Shown here: positions 16,650-25,492 of the stretch, in pieces
Position numbering within the stretch: the stretch's first letter is position 1
Layout of the letters: each line of letters opens with the position of its first letter
Assembly (NCBI GenBank): GCA_964576765.1
Contig: CAZNWH010000009.1
Coordinates: forward strand, 1-37,778
DNA: 37,778 nt
DNA from: Hellea sp964576765
Lineage (GTDB): Bacteria > Pseudomonadota > Alphaproteobacteria > Caulobacterales > Maricaulaceae
Reading direction: 5' to 3'
The notes under the pieces: generated by a model
What the model was told of the DNA's origin: nothing
Seen by the model: only the letters and a program-made list of their open reading frames with translations
The model's database searches: none
Made by a program: the position numbers and the translations under genes

Positions 16650-16979
16650 TCACTTTTTCTTTTTACCAGTATCATTAGCTGGCGCTGTCTTATTGCGGAC
16701 ATCTGCCACCATACTTTTGACAACCTGAATAGACTGTCCACCAAATTCGACTGTTAGCTCATCCTCTGAAACTTTTTTAACTTTACCAATTAGGCCGCCA
16801 TTAGTGACAATCTTATCACCACGCACGATTTCAGATAGCATCTGACGATGAGCCTTCATGCGTTGACTTTGAGGACGAATAAGGAGGAAATAAAAAATAA
16901 TACCAATGAGGATCAGTGGTAGAAACTGAATGAAGGCACCACCAGCAGGTTGGGCCGTTTGCATGATCATATTGAACAT
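16650..16979 (-). CDS. yajC: Preprotein translocase subunit YajC
   Basis: A 109-residue single-pass membrane protein associating with SecDF. The N-terminal Gln/Ala/Gly region leads into the membrane segment FIQFLPLILIGIIFYFLLI, immediately followed by the hallmark RPQSQRMKAHRQML, then GDKIVTNGGLIGKVKKVSED. Two start candidates, MFNMIM or MIMQTA, differ by three residues. It is first in yajC-secD-secF. Confidence 0.95.
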   Translation of the reverse strand: MFNMIMQTAQPAGGAFIQFLPLILIGIIFYFLLIRPQSQRMKAHRQMLSEIVRGDKIVTNGGLIGKVKKVSEDELTVEFGGQSIQVVKSMVADVRNKTAPANDTGKKKK

Positions 16980-17078
16980 CGTTTTCCCCGAAAAGATTAC
17001 GCCCCTTACAGGCCTGTTAGAGGACTATATAGGGGCGCAGAATTCTTATGCAACGGGAAAGACCCGTATATTTTTCGC

Positions 17079-18014
17079 TTAATTCAAGCAATGCCCTGTT
17101 GGCATTGTCAGACGTTCACCCGGTTTAATGCTGTTGGGCGAGGCAATCCCATTAACAGCAATCAAATCTCCGACTTTAACGCAAGCACGACGGGAAATTG
17201 AATAAAGCGTATCTTTAGGCAGTACAGCATAAATACCGGAACTTTGCCCCGGAATAGGTTCTACGTTTCTAACTCTGGTAATAGGATAACTCGTTGAGAC
17301 CGTGGTTACGGGAGACACATAGTTACTTTGTGGTGTAATTGATGTGCCAGCCGGAATATTTAAAACTTGACCAATATCAATATTATTACCGCTAATATTA
17401 TTAGCCGACTGCAAGCTTTCAACTGAGACAGCGTAGCGCTTTGAAATATTATAGAGCGTATCCCCCCTTAGAACACGATGCGTAGACATGAAACCATTTG
17501 TATATGAAGGCGAAATTGGTGTTGTTTCTGCATATGTGACGCTTGGCGCGATAACGTTATCATTTGGCGCAAAAAGCTCTATCTCATAATCATTCGTTGA
17601 TGAATAAACTGTTGTTGTACCAACATCATATGTCCCAGAGTCCTGATTCGTATAACTGTTCGATATATACCCGTTATTATCTTGATAGGCGCGAATACGG
17701 TCAGCTTCATCCAAAAGAGCCTGATACTCCGTATCGGACAAATCTCCCGGTTTAAAATGCTGAGCTCGGACTACATCTGTCTCGGAATATCTCGGTGCGG
17801 CGAGAATAGTCGTTTGAAAATCTGGAACGACAGGCTCTACAACACGTACAACATCACTAGAGCTTGGCGCTTGGACTTGCGCATGTGTCACCGCTGTACT
17901 TCCGTAGATGCGAGGTGCAAAACGATCATCTGCTTGAGTATGTATTTGCGCAAATGCTGTACCTGATAGCAAAGCTGTTGCTGCGATAGAGGCTAGGGGT
18001 ATTTTGACAGCCAT
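17079..18014 (-). CDS. Exported protein with two LysM domains
   Basis: A 311-residue protein with a Sec signal peptide (cleavage after A22, AFA). A low-complexity Ser/Thr/Asn/Tyr-rich linker covers roughly 110-178. Two peptidoglycan-binding LysM domains follow: residues 178-222 (RVLRGDTLYNISKRYAVS start) and 261-306 (YAVLPKDTLYSISRR start). Two late Cys (C278, C309) might form a disulfide. Comparable genes between pcm and yajC in this class encode NlpD-like proteins with LysM plus an M23 peptidase domain; no M23 zinc motif is present here and the protein stops after the second LysM. Periplasmic wall-binding role inferred. Lies between tatC and yajC on the same strand. Confidence 0.82.
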   Translation of the reverse strand: MAVKIPLASIAATALLSGTAFAQIHTQADDRFAPRIYGSTAVTHAQVQAPSSSDVVRVVEPVVPDFQTTILAAPRYSETDVVRAQHFKPGDLSDTEYQALLDEADRIRAYQDNNGYISNSYTNQDSGTYDVGTTTVYSSTNDYEIELFAPNDNVIAPSVTYAETTPISPSYTNGFMSTHRVLRGDTLYNISKRYAVSVESLQSANNISGNNIDIGQVLNIPAGTSITPQSNYVSPVTTVSTSYPITRVRNVEPIPGQSSGIYAVLPKDTLYSISRRACVKVGDLIAVNGIASPNSIKPGERLTMPTGHCLN

Positions 18015-18107
18015 GATTCATTCCTCGATTAAATTTCAAGGAAATATGAATGTTTGTGGTTAAAGTTTTCCTAAATTTTATAGTTAAAATTTTCTTAGCA
18101 AGATAGA

Positions 18108-18926
18108 CTATGCTCCAGAAGTTCCCACTTTCTTCTCTAGTAAAGACACGGATAAAATCGAAATTTCGTAAAGCAGATATATTGCACTGCCCAGAACTAT
18201 CTGAGTAATCGGGTCAGGCGGAGTCACGAATGCTGCGAAAACGGCAATCCCAAATAAAGCATATTTACGCCCCTTGCGTAGAGCTATAGCACTCACAACC
18301 CCTGCCCGGCCTAGTAAGCTTAAAATAACAGGTAATTGAAAGGATAAACCAAATGCTAAAAACAATGTCATAGCAAGGCGTAAATAATCACTTATTTTCG
18401 TCAACAAGTCGACTTGCTCACCTTCTGAGAGAGCTTGCTGATTAAGGGCAAATTCCATCACATATGGAAAAACGTAGAAAAAAACAAGTGACGCACCGAG
18501 AACAAAGAGGATTGGCGAAAGAATGAGGTATGGTAAAAATGCCCCGCGTTCATTTTTGTATAGCCCCGGAGCCACAAAACGATATAGCTGGTAAGCTATA
18601 ATCGGAAACCCCAGAATAACACCGCCAAATAGAGCTATCTTCAATTTAACAAAAAACGTTTCCAGCGGGTGTGTCGCTATCAAGCCAAGATCAACAGGTT
18701 CTAACCCTTTTTCAAGAAGGCTTGCATTATAGCGTAAAATCGCTTGCTCAAATGGCCACATTAAAAGCTCGATAATTTGGCGTAAAAAAGGAATGCAGGC
18801 AATACAGCCAATAATAATAGCCAATACAGACTTAATTAGCCGTGAGCGTAGTTCGACTAAGTGGCTCAGTAATGGAGCTTTGCTCGCTTCAATTTCATCA
18901 CTCTCTATGCCTTTTGCCTCTCCCAT
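18108..18926 (-). CDS. tatC: Sec-independent protein translocase TatC
   Basis: The 272-residue polytopic TatC, receptor for twin-arginine signal peptides. The cytoplasmic N-terminus contains the conserved PLLSHLVELRSRLIKS, the first periplasmic loop ends in THPLETFFVKLKIALFGG with the conserved Pro and Phe-Phe, and VAPGLYKNERGAFLPY precedes TM3. Six transmembrane segments in all. Start at 18926, 4 bases after the tatB stop; an upstream in-frame start at 18974 would lie inside tatB and adds an unrelated sequence. Third gene of tatABC. Confidence 0.96.
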   Translation of the reverse strand: MGEAKGIESDEIEASKAPLLSHLVELRSRLIKSVLAIIIGCIACIPFLRQIIELLMWPFEQAILRYNASLLEKGLEPVDLGLIATHPLETFFVKLKIALFGGVILGFPIIAYQLYRFVAPGLYKNERGAFLPYLILSPILFVLGASLVFFYVFPYVMEFALNQQALSEGEQVDLLTKISDYLRLAMTLFLAFGLSFQLPVILSLLGRAGVVSAIALRKGRKYALFGIAVFAAFVTPPDPITQIVLGSAIYLLYEISILSVSLLEKKVGTSGA

Positions 18927-18930
18927 TATT

Positions 18931-19251
18931 TTATGCTTTAGGTGAAGAGGCATCTGTAGCCGCACGAATTTCATTATCTAATTCACGCATTTCAGAGGCA
19001 AAATCACCATCTGACAAGTTTTCCAAGTTACCTATACTTTTAAGTTCCTCGATCTCGCGCCGCATGGCCGCGATCTCATCTCCTGCATCCATGTCCTCAA
19101 AGGCCTCTTTAAATTCTTGGCCCATCGCACGAACTTTCGCCATGAATTGCCCCATAGTCCGCATAAGTTTAGGCAGGTCCTTTGGACCAACTACAATTAT
19201 GGCCAGCAAAGCCAGCACGATCATTTCAGCAAATCCAAACTGTGGGATCAT
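18931..19251 (-). CDS. tatB: Sec-independent protein translocase TatB
   Basis: A 106-residue protein with an N-terminal membrane helix (FGFAEMIVLALLAIIVVGPKDLP) containing the conserved Glu at position 9 and the Gly-Pro hinge, then an amphipathic helix (PKLMRTMGQFMAKVRAMGQEF) and an acidic charged tail. The longer tail and the Gly-Pro-Lys-Asp hinge favour TatB over TatA. 23 bases after tatA and 4 before tatC. Confidence 0.94.
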   Translation of the reverse strand: MIPQFGFAEMIVLALLAIIVVGPKDLPKLMRTMGQFMAKVRAMGQEFKEAFEDMDAGDEIAAMRREIEELKSIGNLENLSDGDFASEMRELDNEIRAATDASSPKA

Positions 19252-19274
19252 AAAGCGCCTCTAGCGCAAAAGTG

Positions 19275-19481
19275 TTATTTTTTATCGTCTTTTTTTGGCG
19301 TCACATCTAACGCTTCGTCGGCGGCATTTTTTACATCTTCAACACCTTCTTTTAGACCTTTTCGGAAGCTGGTTATGCCTTTGCCAAAATCGCCCATAAT
19401 TGCAGAAATTTTGCCGCGCCCACCAAATACGAGAACACCAATCACTAAAATGATAGCAATTTGCCAAGGTCCGAGAGCCAT
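19275..19481 (-). CDS. tatA: Sec-independent protein translocase TatA
   Basis: The 68-residue pore-forming TatA: membrane helix PWQIAIILVIGVLVFGGRGKI with the FGGRGK hinge, then amphipathic helix ISAIMGDFGKGITSFRKGLKE and a Lys/Asp-rich tail ending KKDDKK. Start at 19481 follows AAAGGAAA; the open frame to 19553 adds 24 residues that do not belong. It lies 90 bases downstream of scpB. Confidence 0.95.
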   Translation of the reverse strand: MALGPWQIAIILVIGVLVFGGRGKISAIMGDFGKGITSFRKGLKEGVEDVKNAADEALDVTPKKDDKK

Positions 19482-19571
19482 AATATTTTCCTTTATTCCC
19501 CACCATATGTAGCGACTGTTATCCTCTGACGCAACGAGGAATGGCCGTAACAAGAAGAGGTGAATTTTTAG

Positions 19572-20321
19572 CTAAGCCCGATCACCTTTATCTTCCTCAA
19601 GGAAGTCTTCGAAGAACTCAGGGTCATCTTCCTCTTCTATGGGCGCTTCATCAGCCGTTAAATCATCAGGCATTATGGGCTCCGGCATTTCAAAATCTTT
19701 TGGTAGGCGCGGGTCCAGCAAGCCTGCCGCCTTTAAATCATCTCGGCCCGGCAAATCGGCAATCGTTTCTAAATTGAAATGGGCGAGAAAACTCTCTGTC
19801 GTCCCATAGGTAACGGGTCGCCCCGGCGTACGGCGGCGGCCTCTTAGCCTAATCCAGCCTAGTTCCATTAAAACATCAATTGTGCCTTTGGATACGGCAA
19901 CACCGCGAACATCTTCAATTTCAGCCCGCGTAACAGGCTGATGATAAGAAATAATGGCCAATGTTTCCAAAGCCGCCTTGGATAATTTACGAGGCGCTTC
20001 TTTAATATCTACAAGGCTTGGCTCAAGGTCAGGAGCTGTTTGAAAACGCCAGCGATTAGCAACTCTAACTAAATTAACCCCTCGGCCAGCATAATCACGC
20101 GCCAAACGTGCTAAAAGAGCCCCAACATCCGTCTCCTCAGGCATTCGGTCTCTAAGCGTCTCAATATCTATAGGCTCAACAGCAGCAAAAAGAAGAGCCT
20201 CCAGCAAACGTATTTCCTGTTCAATCGATTTGTCATGAGGTGTGACTGTCAACCGCTCGGTTAAACTCACAACAGAGGCCTCTATTCCGGCAGCCGCTTT
20301 ATCCACGCGTTCTTGGCTCAT
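19572..20321 (-). CDS. scpB: Segregation and condensation protein B
   Basis: The 249-residue ScpB subunit of the SMC-ScpAB condensin complex. Two winged-helix domains span about 40-205: the first with EIRLLEALLFAAVEPID, the second with ALETLAIISYHQPVTRAEIEDVRGV and a GWIRLRGRRRTPGRPVTYGTT wing, a signature of the family. The C-terminus is acidic (EEEDDPEFFEDFLEED). Its start overlaps scpA by 4 bases, implying coupled synthesis of the two partners. Confidence 0.95.
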   Translation of the reverse strand: MSQERVDKAAAGIEASVVSLTERLTVTPHDKSIEQEIRLLEALLFAAVEPIDIETLRDRMPEETDVGALLARLARDYAGRGVNLVRVANRWRFQTAPDLEPSLVDIKEAPRKLSKAALETLAIISYHQPVTRAEIEDVRGVAVSKGTIDVLMELGWIRLRGRRRTPGRPVTYGTTESFLAHFNLETIADLPGRDDLKAAGLLDPRLPKDFEMPEPIMPDDLTADEAPIEEEDDPEFFEDFLEEDKGDRA

Positions 20322-21154
20322 CTTGTATCCTCCTTGGTCTTACCTTGGTTTTCGGCTCCACGCACGTAAATCGGAGTAAAGACACCTGTTTGCCGAAGCT
20401 CCAGTTTCCCTTCTTTTGCCAGTTCAAGACCCGCTAGAAGTGAGCTTGCTCTAATAGACTCAGATGGAATATCTTTATTAAGCTCCTCTTGTGTGGGTAA
20501 TAACTTTTCCAGTGCTACCCACTCTTCTTCTGATAGAGATATTCCGCCTAAAGCGCGCCTTAACCTTACCCTCGCATCTTCAAGGCTTAGAATTAAAGGC
20601 TTGGGAACTTTGTGATTTGTAATGGCAACTCTTGCACGTGAATTCCCATAGGCCTGCAGGATATCAAATATTTCAGCCCCATAAAGCGGCGTCGTCCGAG
20701 AACGCAGCCCCTCCGGCATGCCGCGTTTAAATACAGCTTGCCCAGTTTGAGGTAATCTAAACAATCCCTTCGCAGCAAAGCGCATGGCTTCAAGACGTTG
20801 CAAACGAAAGGCAAGATGGGCTGCAAGCTCATCAGCTTCCGGCATTAATTCTTCCACGCCTTCACGAGGTAGTATCAATCGGGATTTCAAATAAGCCAAC
20901 CAAGATGCCATAACGAGATAATCAGCAGCCAATTCAATTCGTAAATCTTGGGCGTTTTTGATGAAAGCTATATATTGCTCGGCAAGCTCAAGTATTGAAA
21001 TACGAGCAAGATCAACTTTTTGTTTTCTGGCTAGTTCCAAAAGAAGATGTAACGGCCCTTCATAACCATCAATATCCAAGACCAAGCCTTGACCGTCATC
21101 AGCGGCATCATCAGCAGCCTTAAACTGCATATCTTCTTGAAAGTCATCACTCAT
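20318..21154 (-). CDS. scpA: Segregation and condensation protein A
   Basis: The 278-residue kleisin subunit ScpA bridging SMC heads. Family hallmarks: GYEGPLHLLLELARKQKVDLARISILELAEQY near 28-60, then YLVMASWLAYLKSRLILP near 83-100, and a C-terminal winged-helix region including ASSLLAGLELAKEGKLELRQ with the FTPIYVR end. 4-base overlaps with nagZ upstream and scpB downstream place it in a tightly coupled operon. Confidence 0.95.
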   Translation of the reverse strand: MSDDFQEDMQFKAADDAADDGQGLVLDIDGYEGPLHLLLELARKQKVDLARISILELAEQYIAFIKNAQDLRIELAADYLVMASWLAYLKSRLILPREGVEELMPEADELAAHLAFRLQRLEAMRFAAKGLFRLPQTGQAVFKRGMPEGLRSRTTPLYGAEIFDILQAYGNSRARVAITNHKVPKPLILSLEDARVRLRRALGGISLSEEEWVALEKLLPTQEELNKDIPSESIRASSLLAGLELAKEGKLELRQTGVFTPIYVRGAENQGKTKEDTR

Positions 21155-22179
21155 GCCGCAGCCTTAATTGATGATACTTTACTTAAGAGAGCATCCAGCT
21201 GTGCTTCAGAATAAGCACGATCAAATTCGCTCACATCCACAGCGCAATATTCTGCTACAATTGAGCGGCGTTTAGAACGTCCTTCCAGATATTTCGCACC
21301 TTTTGCTACACGTACCATTTCGGGTAGTTTACCTGAACATTGCAAAGCAATATCGCATCCCGCAGCCAAAGCACGTTCGGTTTTGCGGGTCAAACCTCCT
21401 TTAAGAGCCTTCATGTCTAAATCATCACTCATCACTAGACCATTAAACCCAATAGCCGCCCGCACAAGTTCGGTGAGTGACTTTTTCGAAACGGTTACGG
21501 CTGATCTCGAATTACATTCATAAACCGCATGAGCCGTCATCGCCATCGGCGCATCACTCAAGGCCCTAAACGGAATAAAATCCGTTCTTTCAAGCGTTTG
21601 ACGGCCAACTTTAATGCGTGGCAAGGCCTTGTGACTATCAACATCGGCACGTCCGTGCCCAGGGATATGTTTGACAACAGGCGCGATACCGCCGTTCATT
21701 AATCCTGCCATAGCAGCATGTGCTATATCAATGATCTGAACAGGTTTGGTTCCAAAGGCGCGGTCTGAAATAATCGGATCTGCTTTTTTTTGTGGAAGGT
21801 CCAACACAGGTGCGCAATTAGCTGTAATGCCAACACTTCTAAGATCATCCGCAATCATACGGTAGGATAAATAAGCCGCCCGTTTTCCCCACCGTTCATT
21901 TTGCAAATAAAGGTCTTGAAAAGCAGCCCCTGCAGGATATTTTCGCCAATGTGGCGCTCGCAACCGCTGAACACGTCCCCCTTCTTGATCAACAAATATC
22001 AAACAATTACGCCCGACAGCTTCTCGTAGATCATGCGTTAAACGCGTAACTTGTCGCGGCGTTTCTATGTTGCGGGCAAACAGGATAAACCCCCAAGGAT
22101 TAGCATCTCTGAAAAAGGCGCGTTCCGCAGCTGTTAACTTCGGGCCTGAGAGTCCTAAAATAACAGCTAATGCGCTCAT
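21151..22179 (-). CDS. nagZ: Beta-N-acetylhexosaminidase (GH3, NagZ)
   Basis: A 342-residue cytoplasmic glycoside hydrolase family 3 enzyme that removes N-acetylglucosamine from anhydromuropeptides during peptidoglycan recycling. Features: LSGPKLTAAERAFFRDANPWGFILFARNI N-terminus, FVDQEGGRVQRLR near 62-74, the NagZ-specific catalytic loop KHIPGHGRADVDSHKALP near 165-182 holding the Asp-His acid/base pair, and the nucleophile Asp in LVMSDDLDMKAL near 247. It overlaps the SPOR gene and scpA by 4 bases each, so wall-related and chromosome-related genes are co-translated. Confidence 0.94.
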   Translation of the reverse strand: MSALAVILGLSGPKLTAAERAFFRDANPWGFILFARNIETPRQVTRLTHDLREAVGRNCLIFVDQEGGRVQRLRAPHWRKYPAGAAFQDLYLQNERWGKRAAYLSYRMIADDLRSVGITANCAPVLDLPQKKADPIISDRAFGTKPVQIIDIAHAAMAGLMNGGIAPVVKHIPGHGRADVDSHKALPRIKVGRQTLERTDFIPFRALSDAPMAMTAHAVYECNSRSAVTVSKKSLTELVRAAIGFNGLVMSDDLDMKALKGGLTRKTERALAAGCDIALQCSGKLPEMVRVAKGAKYLEGRSKRRSIVAEYCAVDVSEFDRAYSEAQLDALLSKVSSIKAAA

Positions 22180-22892
22180 TTACGCGTCACGAAACAAGCT
22201 TGCCCCTGCGCTTCCAGTTGATCGCAAAGTCTAGATGCTGCTGATTTGTCAGCAAGTCCGGCTACTCTTAGACGATAATAAACGCCCTTTTCCTGAAGGT
22301 CAGCATATTTAATATCTGCATAATGCCCAGCAGAGAGTACATTCCCAAATTTAGTAGAGACTTTATTCCAAATCGCTTGTGCATCTTGTTGCGTGCGTAC
22401 CGAAGCCACCTGAACAACCCATTCACTTGACCCTACTGCGACCCGTTTAGTATTGGTCTTGGGTTTCGATACAGGCGAGGCTGCCTCTGTAGGCCGCGTG
22501 GGCGCTGGTTCGACTTTGATATTGGCTGCTTTTGGCAACTGAATAGGCGTTTCAGTTTGGGGAGACGGCGTAACTACTTCTTTTGGGGCTTTTCCGTCCA
22601 TAACATCATAAACCACTTTGTCTTGATTAGGGGTCTGAACCCCGCCCTCATCTTCAGGTACAATCTTAAACGGGGTATTATCTGCGGTAATTTTTGGGGG
22701 AGCTGTACGATCTCGAACTCCGGGCTGATAGACTTTTAAAATGATAAAAGCGAGTAAGAGGAGGAACACGAATCCTAAGGCAAGTTTTATAAGCCCAGAT
22801 CGACCGCTACTATCGCGCACGTCAAAAGGGGTTAACTCGTCACCTTCGGACACTTTCGCTGCCGAAAATATATCTCTGTCTTTCTGTGTCAT
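22176..22892 (-). CDS. SPOR-domain membrane protein
   Basis: A 238-residue bitopic protein: about 33 cytoplasmic residues, a transmembrane segment (LIKLALGFVFLLLLAFIILKVY), a Pro/Thr/Lys-rich periplasmic linker (roughly 60-155), and a C-terminal SPOR domain (about 158-236: WVVQVASVRTQQDAQAIWNKV start, YYRLRVAG middle). SPOR domains bind glycan strands lacking stem peptides at the division site, so a septal role is likely. First gene of the nagZ-scpA-scpB run, coupled to nagZ by a 4-base overlap. Confidence 0.9.
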   Translation of the reverse strand: MTQKDRDIFSAAKVSEGDELTPFDVRDSSGRSGLIKLALGFVFLLLLAFIILKVYQPGVRDRTAPPKITADNTPFKIVPEDEGGVQTPNQDKVVYDVMDGKAPKEVVTPSPQTETPIQLPKAANIKVEPAPTRPTEAASPVSKPKTNTKRVAVGSSEWVVQVASVRTQQDAQAIWNKVSTKFGNVLSAGHYADIKYADLQEKGVYYRLRVAGLADKSAASRLCDQLEAQGQACFVTRK

Positions 22893-22993
22893 ATGCTGTC
22901 CTTAGCTAACGGTGTCGTTCTTAAACGCAACCGATTCGCGCACTTACTTTAGCACGTTTAAGGCAAATTTAGGTCAGAATGGTTAATGGATAT

Positions 22994-24184
22994 TTACAAA
23001 TAGCCCGCGACAGAAAAGAGCTTCTTATGTTCTGAAATAGCAAAACTATCCGTCATGCCAGCAATATGATCACAAACAATGCGGGCTGTCGTCGCTGTGC
23101 AAGGTTTATCACAATTATCACGCAGCTCAGTAGGCAGAATATCAGGATCGTTGAGGAACAGTTCAAACAGCTCTTTAACAACACGGGATGCCTGCCCCAT
23201 CATCCGGTTGACTTTGTAGTGGCGATACATGTTCTCATACAGAAATTTTCGAAGCGGTGCTTCTTTTGCGCGAAACTCTAGTGAAAAGTCACAAATCGCA
23301 CGATTAAGCGCCCTCACCTCATCCGCGCTCTGTGGCTTTTCCGCGGCAAGCCTGTTACGTGTCTCGCTTAAAACATCCGATACCATATAGCCGATCAAAT
23401 CTCTGACAGTTTCATGAATCATCCTATCCTCAGAGATATCAGGATAACGTCGCCGCACATCGGCAAAGGCTTCGCCGACAATCGGCACATCAGAGACATC
23501 AGCTACCGTAAACAGACCTGCCCGCAAACCATCATCAATATCGTGGTTATTATAGGCAATATCATCTGCAATCGCCGCCACTTGCGCCTCAGGTCCTGCA
23601 TAAGTCCCTAATTCAAGCCTCTGCCAGTCATCAAGTGCCCGTAGTGCCCAAGGTAATTTAGCTTCATCACTTTTTGTTTCGATCAACGGCCCATTATGTT
23701 TGGCGATACCTTCTAGCGTTTCCCATGTCAGGTTAAGCCCGTCAAATTCAGCGTAGCGTCCTTCGAGCTTTTCGACGATGCGCAAAGTCTGGGCATTATG
23801 GTCAAATCCGCCATAGGGGGCCATGCCCTCAGCCAAGGCATCTTCCCCCGAATGTCCGAAAGGTGGATGTCCCAAATCATGGGCAAGCGAGAGACATTCC
23901 GCCAAATCTTCATCAAGCCCTAAAACCCGCGCGATAGAGCGGCCAATTTGGGAAACTTCAAGCGAATGGGTTAAGCGTGTGCGGTAATAATCGCCCTCAT
24001 GGGCGACAAAAACCTGTGTTTTACCTTTGAGACGGCGAAAAGCCGAAGAATGAATAATGCGATCTTTATCGCGTTGAAAAGGGCTACGTTCAGACCCGCT
24101 AGGCTGCGGGATACGCCGCCCGCGGCAATTGGCGGGATCAGACGCGTAAATAGCCCGCCCACGTATAGGTGTAAATTTACCCAA
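22994..24184 (-). CDS. dgt: Deoxyguanosinetriphosphate triphosphohydrolase-like protein
   Basis: A 396-residue HD-domain dNTP triphosphohydrolase, releasing triphosphate from dGTP or other dNTPs. Metal-binding residues: H73 in RLTHSLEVSQIGRS, H102-D103 in LSLAHDLGHPPFGHSGE, and a distal Asp in ADDIAYNNHDIDDG near 205-220. N-terminal RIIHSSAFRRLKGKTQVF is typical. The only usable start is TTG at 24184: an in-frame stop lies five codons upstream and no ATG or GTG fits the conserved N-terminus. It is divergent from erpA with a 45-base gap. Confidence 0.94.
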   Translation of the reverse strand: MGKFTPIRGRAIYASDPANCRGRRIPQPSGSERSPFQRDKDRIIHSSAFRRLKGKTQVFVAHEGDYYRTRLTHSLEVSQIGRSIARVLGLDEDLAECLSLAHDLGHPPFGHSGEDALAEGMAPYGGFDHNAQTLRIVEKLEGRYAEFDGLNLTWETLEGIAKHNGPLIETKSDEAKLPWALRALDDWQRLELGTYAGPEAQVAAIADDIAYNNHDIDDGLRAGLFTVADVSDVPIVGEAFADVRRRYPDISEDRMIHETVRDLIGYMVSDVLSETRNRLAAEKPQSADEVRALNRAICDFSLEFRAKEAPLRKFLYENMYRHYKVNRMMGQASRVVKELFELFLNDPDILPTELRDNCDKPCTATTARIVCDHIAGMTDSFAISEHKKLFSVAGYL

Positions 24185-24229
24185 TTCTTTGACCTTTAAA
24201 TCTTAAGACTCGCGCCCTATATAACGTTT

Positions 24230-24568
24230 ATGAGTGAAGTTGCTACACAAGTTTCCCTATCGGCTAACGCTGCCAAGCAGATCAAAGCCATAATGGCCAA
24301 GCAAGGCTTTGATAAATATCTGCGTGTGGCTGTCGAAGGCGGTGGGTGCTCGGGCTTTCAATATAAATTTGATTTCGCGGACGGCCCCAATGCCGATGAT
24401 TTGGTGATAGAACGCGACGGCGCGAAAGTCGTAATTGATGATATGAGCCTTGAATTTTTAGGCGGCTCTGAAATTGACTACACCAATGAGCTGATCGGCT
24501 CAGCCTTTAAAATTCATAACCCTAATGCCACTGCAGGGTGTGGATGTGGGACGAGTTTTAGCGTTTAA
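24230..24568 (+). CDS. erpA: Iron-sulfur cluster insertion protein (A-type, ErpA-like)
   Basis: A 112-residue A-type carrier that passes Fe-S clusters to apoproteins. The three conserved ligands are present: C40 in GGGCSGFQYKF, and C104 and C106 in AGCGCGTSF. VAVEGGGCSGFQYKFDF and the IDDMSLEFLGGSEIDY segment place it nearer ErpA/IscA than other A-types. It is divergent from dgt, an arrangement common in Alphaproteobacteria. Clients in this window could include the molybdopterin oxidoreductase; that is inference. Confidence 0.92.
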   Translation: MSEVATQVSLSANAAKQIKAIMAKQGFDKYLRVAVEGGGCSGFQYKFDFADGPNADDLVIERDGAKVVIDDMSLEFLGGSEIDYTNELIGSAFKIHNPNATAGCGCGTSFSV

Positions 24569-24694
24569 ACCCAACCAGTTCACATAGGACATGTACTGTG
24601 AATGACCCTAAGATAAACGCTTTGCCTATTTAAAAAAGAAACACCCATCTAGCATAGCTACTGAAGAAATAAGCGAATTAATTATTGTGATAAG

Positions 24695-24778
24695 ATGCTG
24701 AAGCTAAAGCTTGCCAACAAAAGCCGAAGAAGCTGGAGCAAATACCGGGCTGAATTACAAAAAATGATTGAAGGTTGA
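24695..24778 (+). other. Possible tiny ORF or gene remnant
   Basis: In the 263-base gap between erpA and the yceI-like gene, an ATG-initiated frame of 27 codons encodes a basic peptide ending SWSKYRAELQKMIEG. Just upstream, in another frame (about 24624-24701), an open stretch without a start codon encodes FAYLKKKHPSSIATEEISE. Together they look like protein-coding sequence broken by a frameshift, but no family is recognised and no good ribosome site precedes the ATG. Weakly supported. Confidence 0.15.
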
Positions 24779-24831
24779 CTTTTTACTTCAAAACAACCCA
24801 AACAATTTAAAAATTCAATGTTACTCAAAAA

Positions 24832-25434
24832 TCATCGCTCAAATGTCAGCGACACAGTCACACTGACCACTGGCGAAATACTGTCTAATTTTGCAAGCTC
24901 TTGAAGCTTAGCAAGTCCCGCTTCAAATCCAAAATCTTCGGCGTCTATCACAATAACCCCTTTATTGGTCACGTGGACTTTATTCGCGCCGAGGCGGGTT
25001 ACAGAAACATCAAGCTCTCGCTGCTCAATAATACCGTGTAAATCCAGTGTCATTGGCATTGAGACCGATTTGCTATTCCCAATGGCCAGCGATTGAAATT
25101 GCGTAAGCTTTAAATCAGCTGTCACTTTGGCTTCTGGATATTTATCGGTCTGGAACATAAACTCTTTCATGCGAGGATCGCGTGTTTCGTTATTTGTATC
25201 AACGCTATCAAGTGCGATGGTGAACTCTGCCTTTCCGCCAGATGTTACAGTCCCCGAAATATCTCGAAATGTATTCACCTCACCTATATTCCCATTTTTG
25301 ATCGTCACATAGCTTATATCAGACTCTAATGGGCTGAGCGCCCAATCTCCCGTTCGCTCCGCTTCTCCCGCAGGCGCGCAGGCCACAATAGCAACTAGGC
25401 TCAAAGTCGTAATAAATTTAGATGTTATAGTCAT
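24832..25434 (-). CDS. YceI-like lipoprotein
   Basis: A 200-residue YceI-domain protein. The signal peptide ends in a lipobox-like VAIVAC, with C19 the likely acylated residue. The rest (about 28-199) matches the YceI lipocalin-like beta-barrel: DWALSPLESDISYVTIKNG at the start, then FRDISGTV, ALDSVDTNNETRDPRMKEFMF and KYPEAKVTADL, and a closing VSVTVSLTFER strand. Family members bind isoprenoid or amphiphilic ligands in the periplasm; the ligand here is unknown. AGGAG precedes the ATG. It lies 58 bases after pyrG, a usable gap for its own promoter. Confidence 0.88.
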   Translation of the reverse strand: MTITSKFITTLSLVAIVACAPAGEAERTGDWALSPLESDISYVTIKNGNIGEVNTFRDISGTVTSGGKAEFTIALDSVDTNNETRDPRMKEFMFQTDKYPEAKVTADLKLTQFQSLAIGNSKSVSMPMTLDLHGIIEQRELDVSVTRLGANKVHVTNKGVIVIDAEDFGFEAGLAKLQELAKLDSISPVVSVTVSLTFER

Positions 25435-25492
25435 AGACGGCTCCTAAAACCGATATTACATCATTTGAAAAGGAGGTAAAATAACAATATAT

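Noticed and set aside
22920..22962. CTTAAACG / CGTTTAAG inverted repeat upstream of the SPOR gene
   Set aside because: Eight-base arms 27 bases apart in AT-rich intergenic DNA can arise by chance and no partner copy was seen.
24579..24602. TTCACA...TGTGAA pair after erpA, like a regulator site or terminator
   Set aside because: Six-base arms, no T-run and downstream of a stop rather than in a promoter; too weak.
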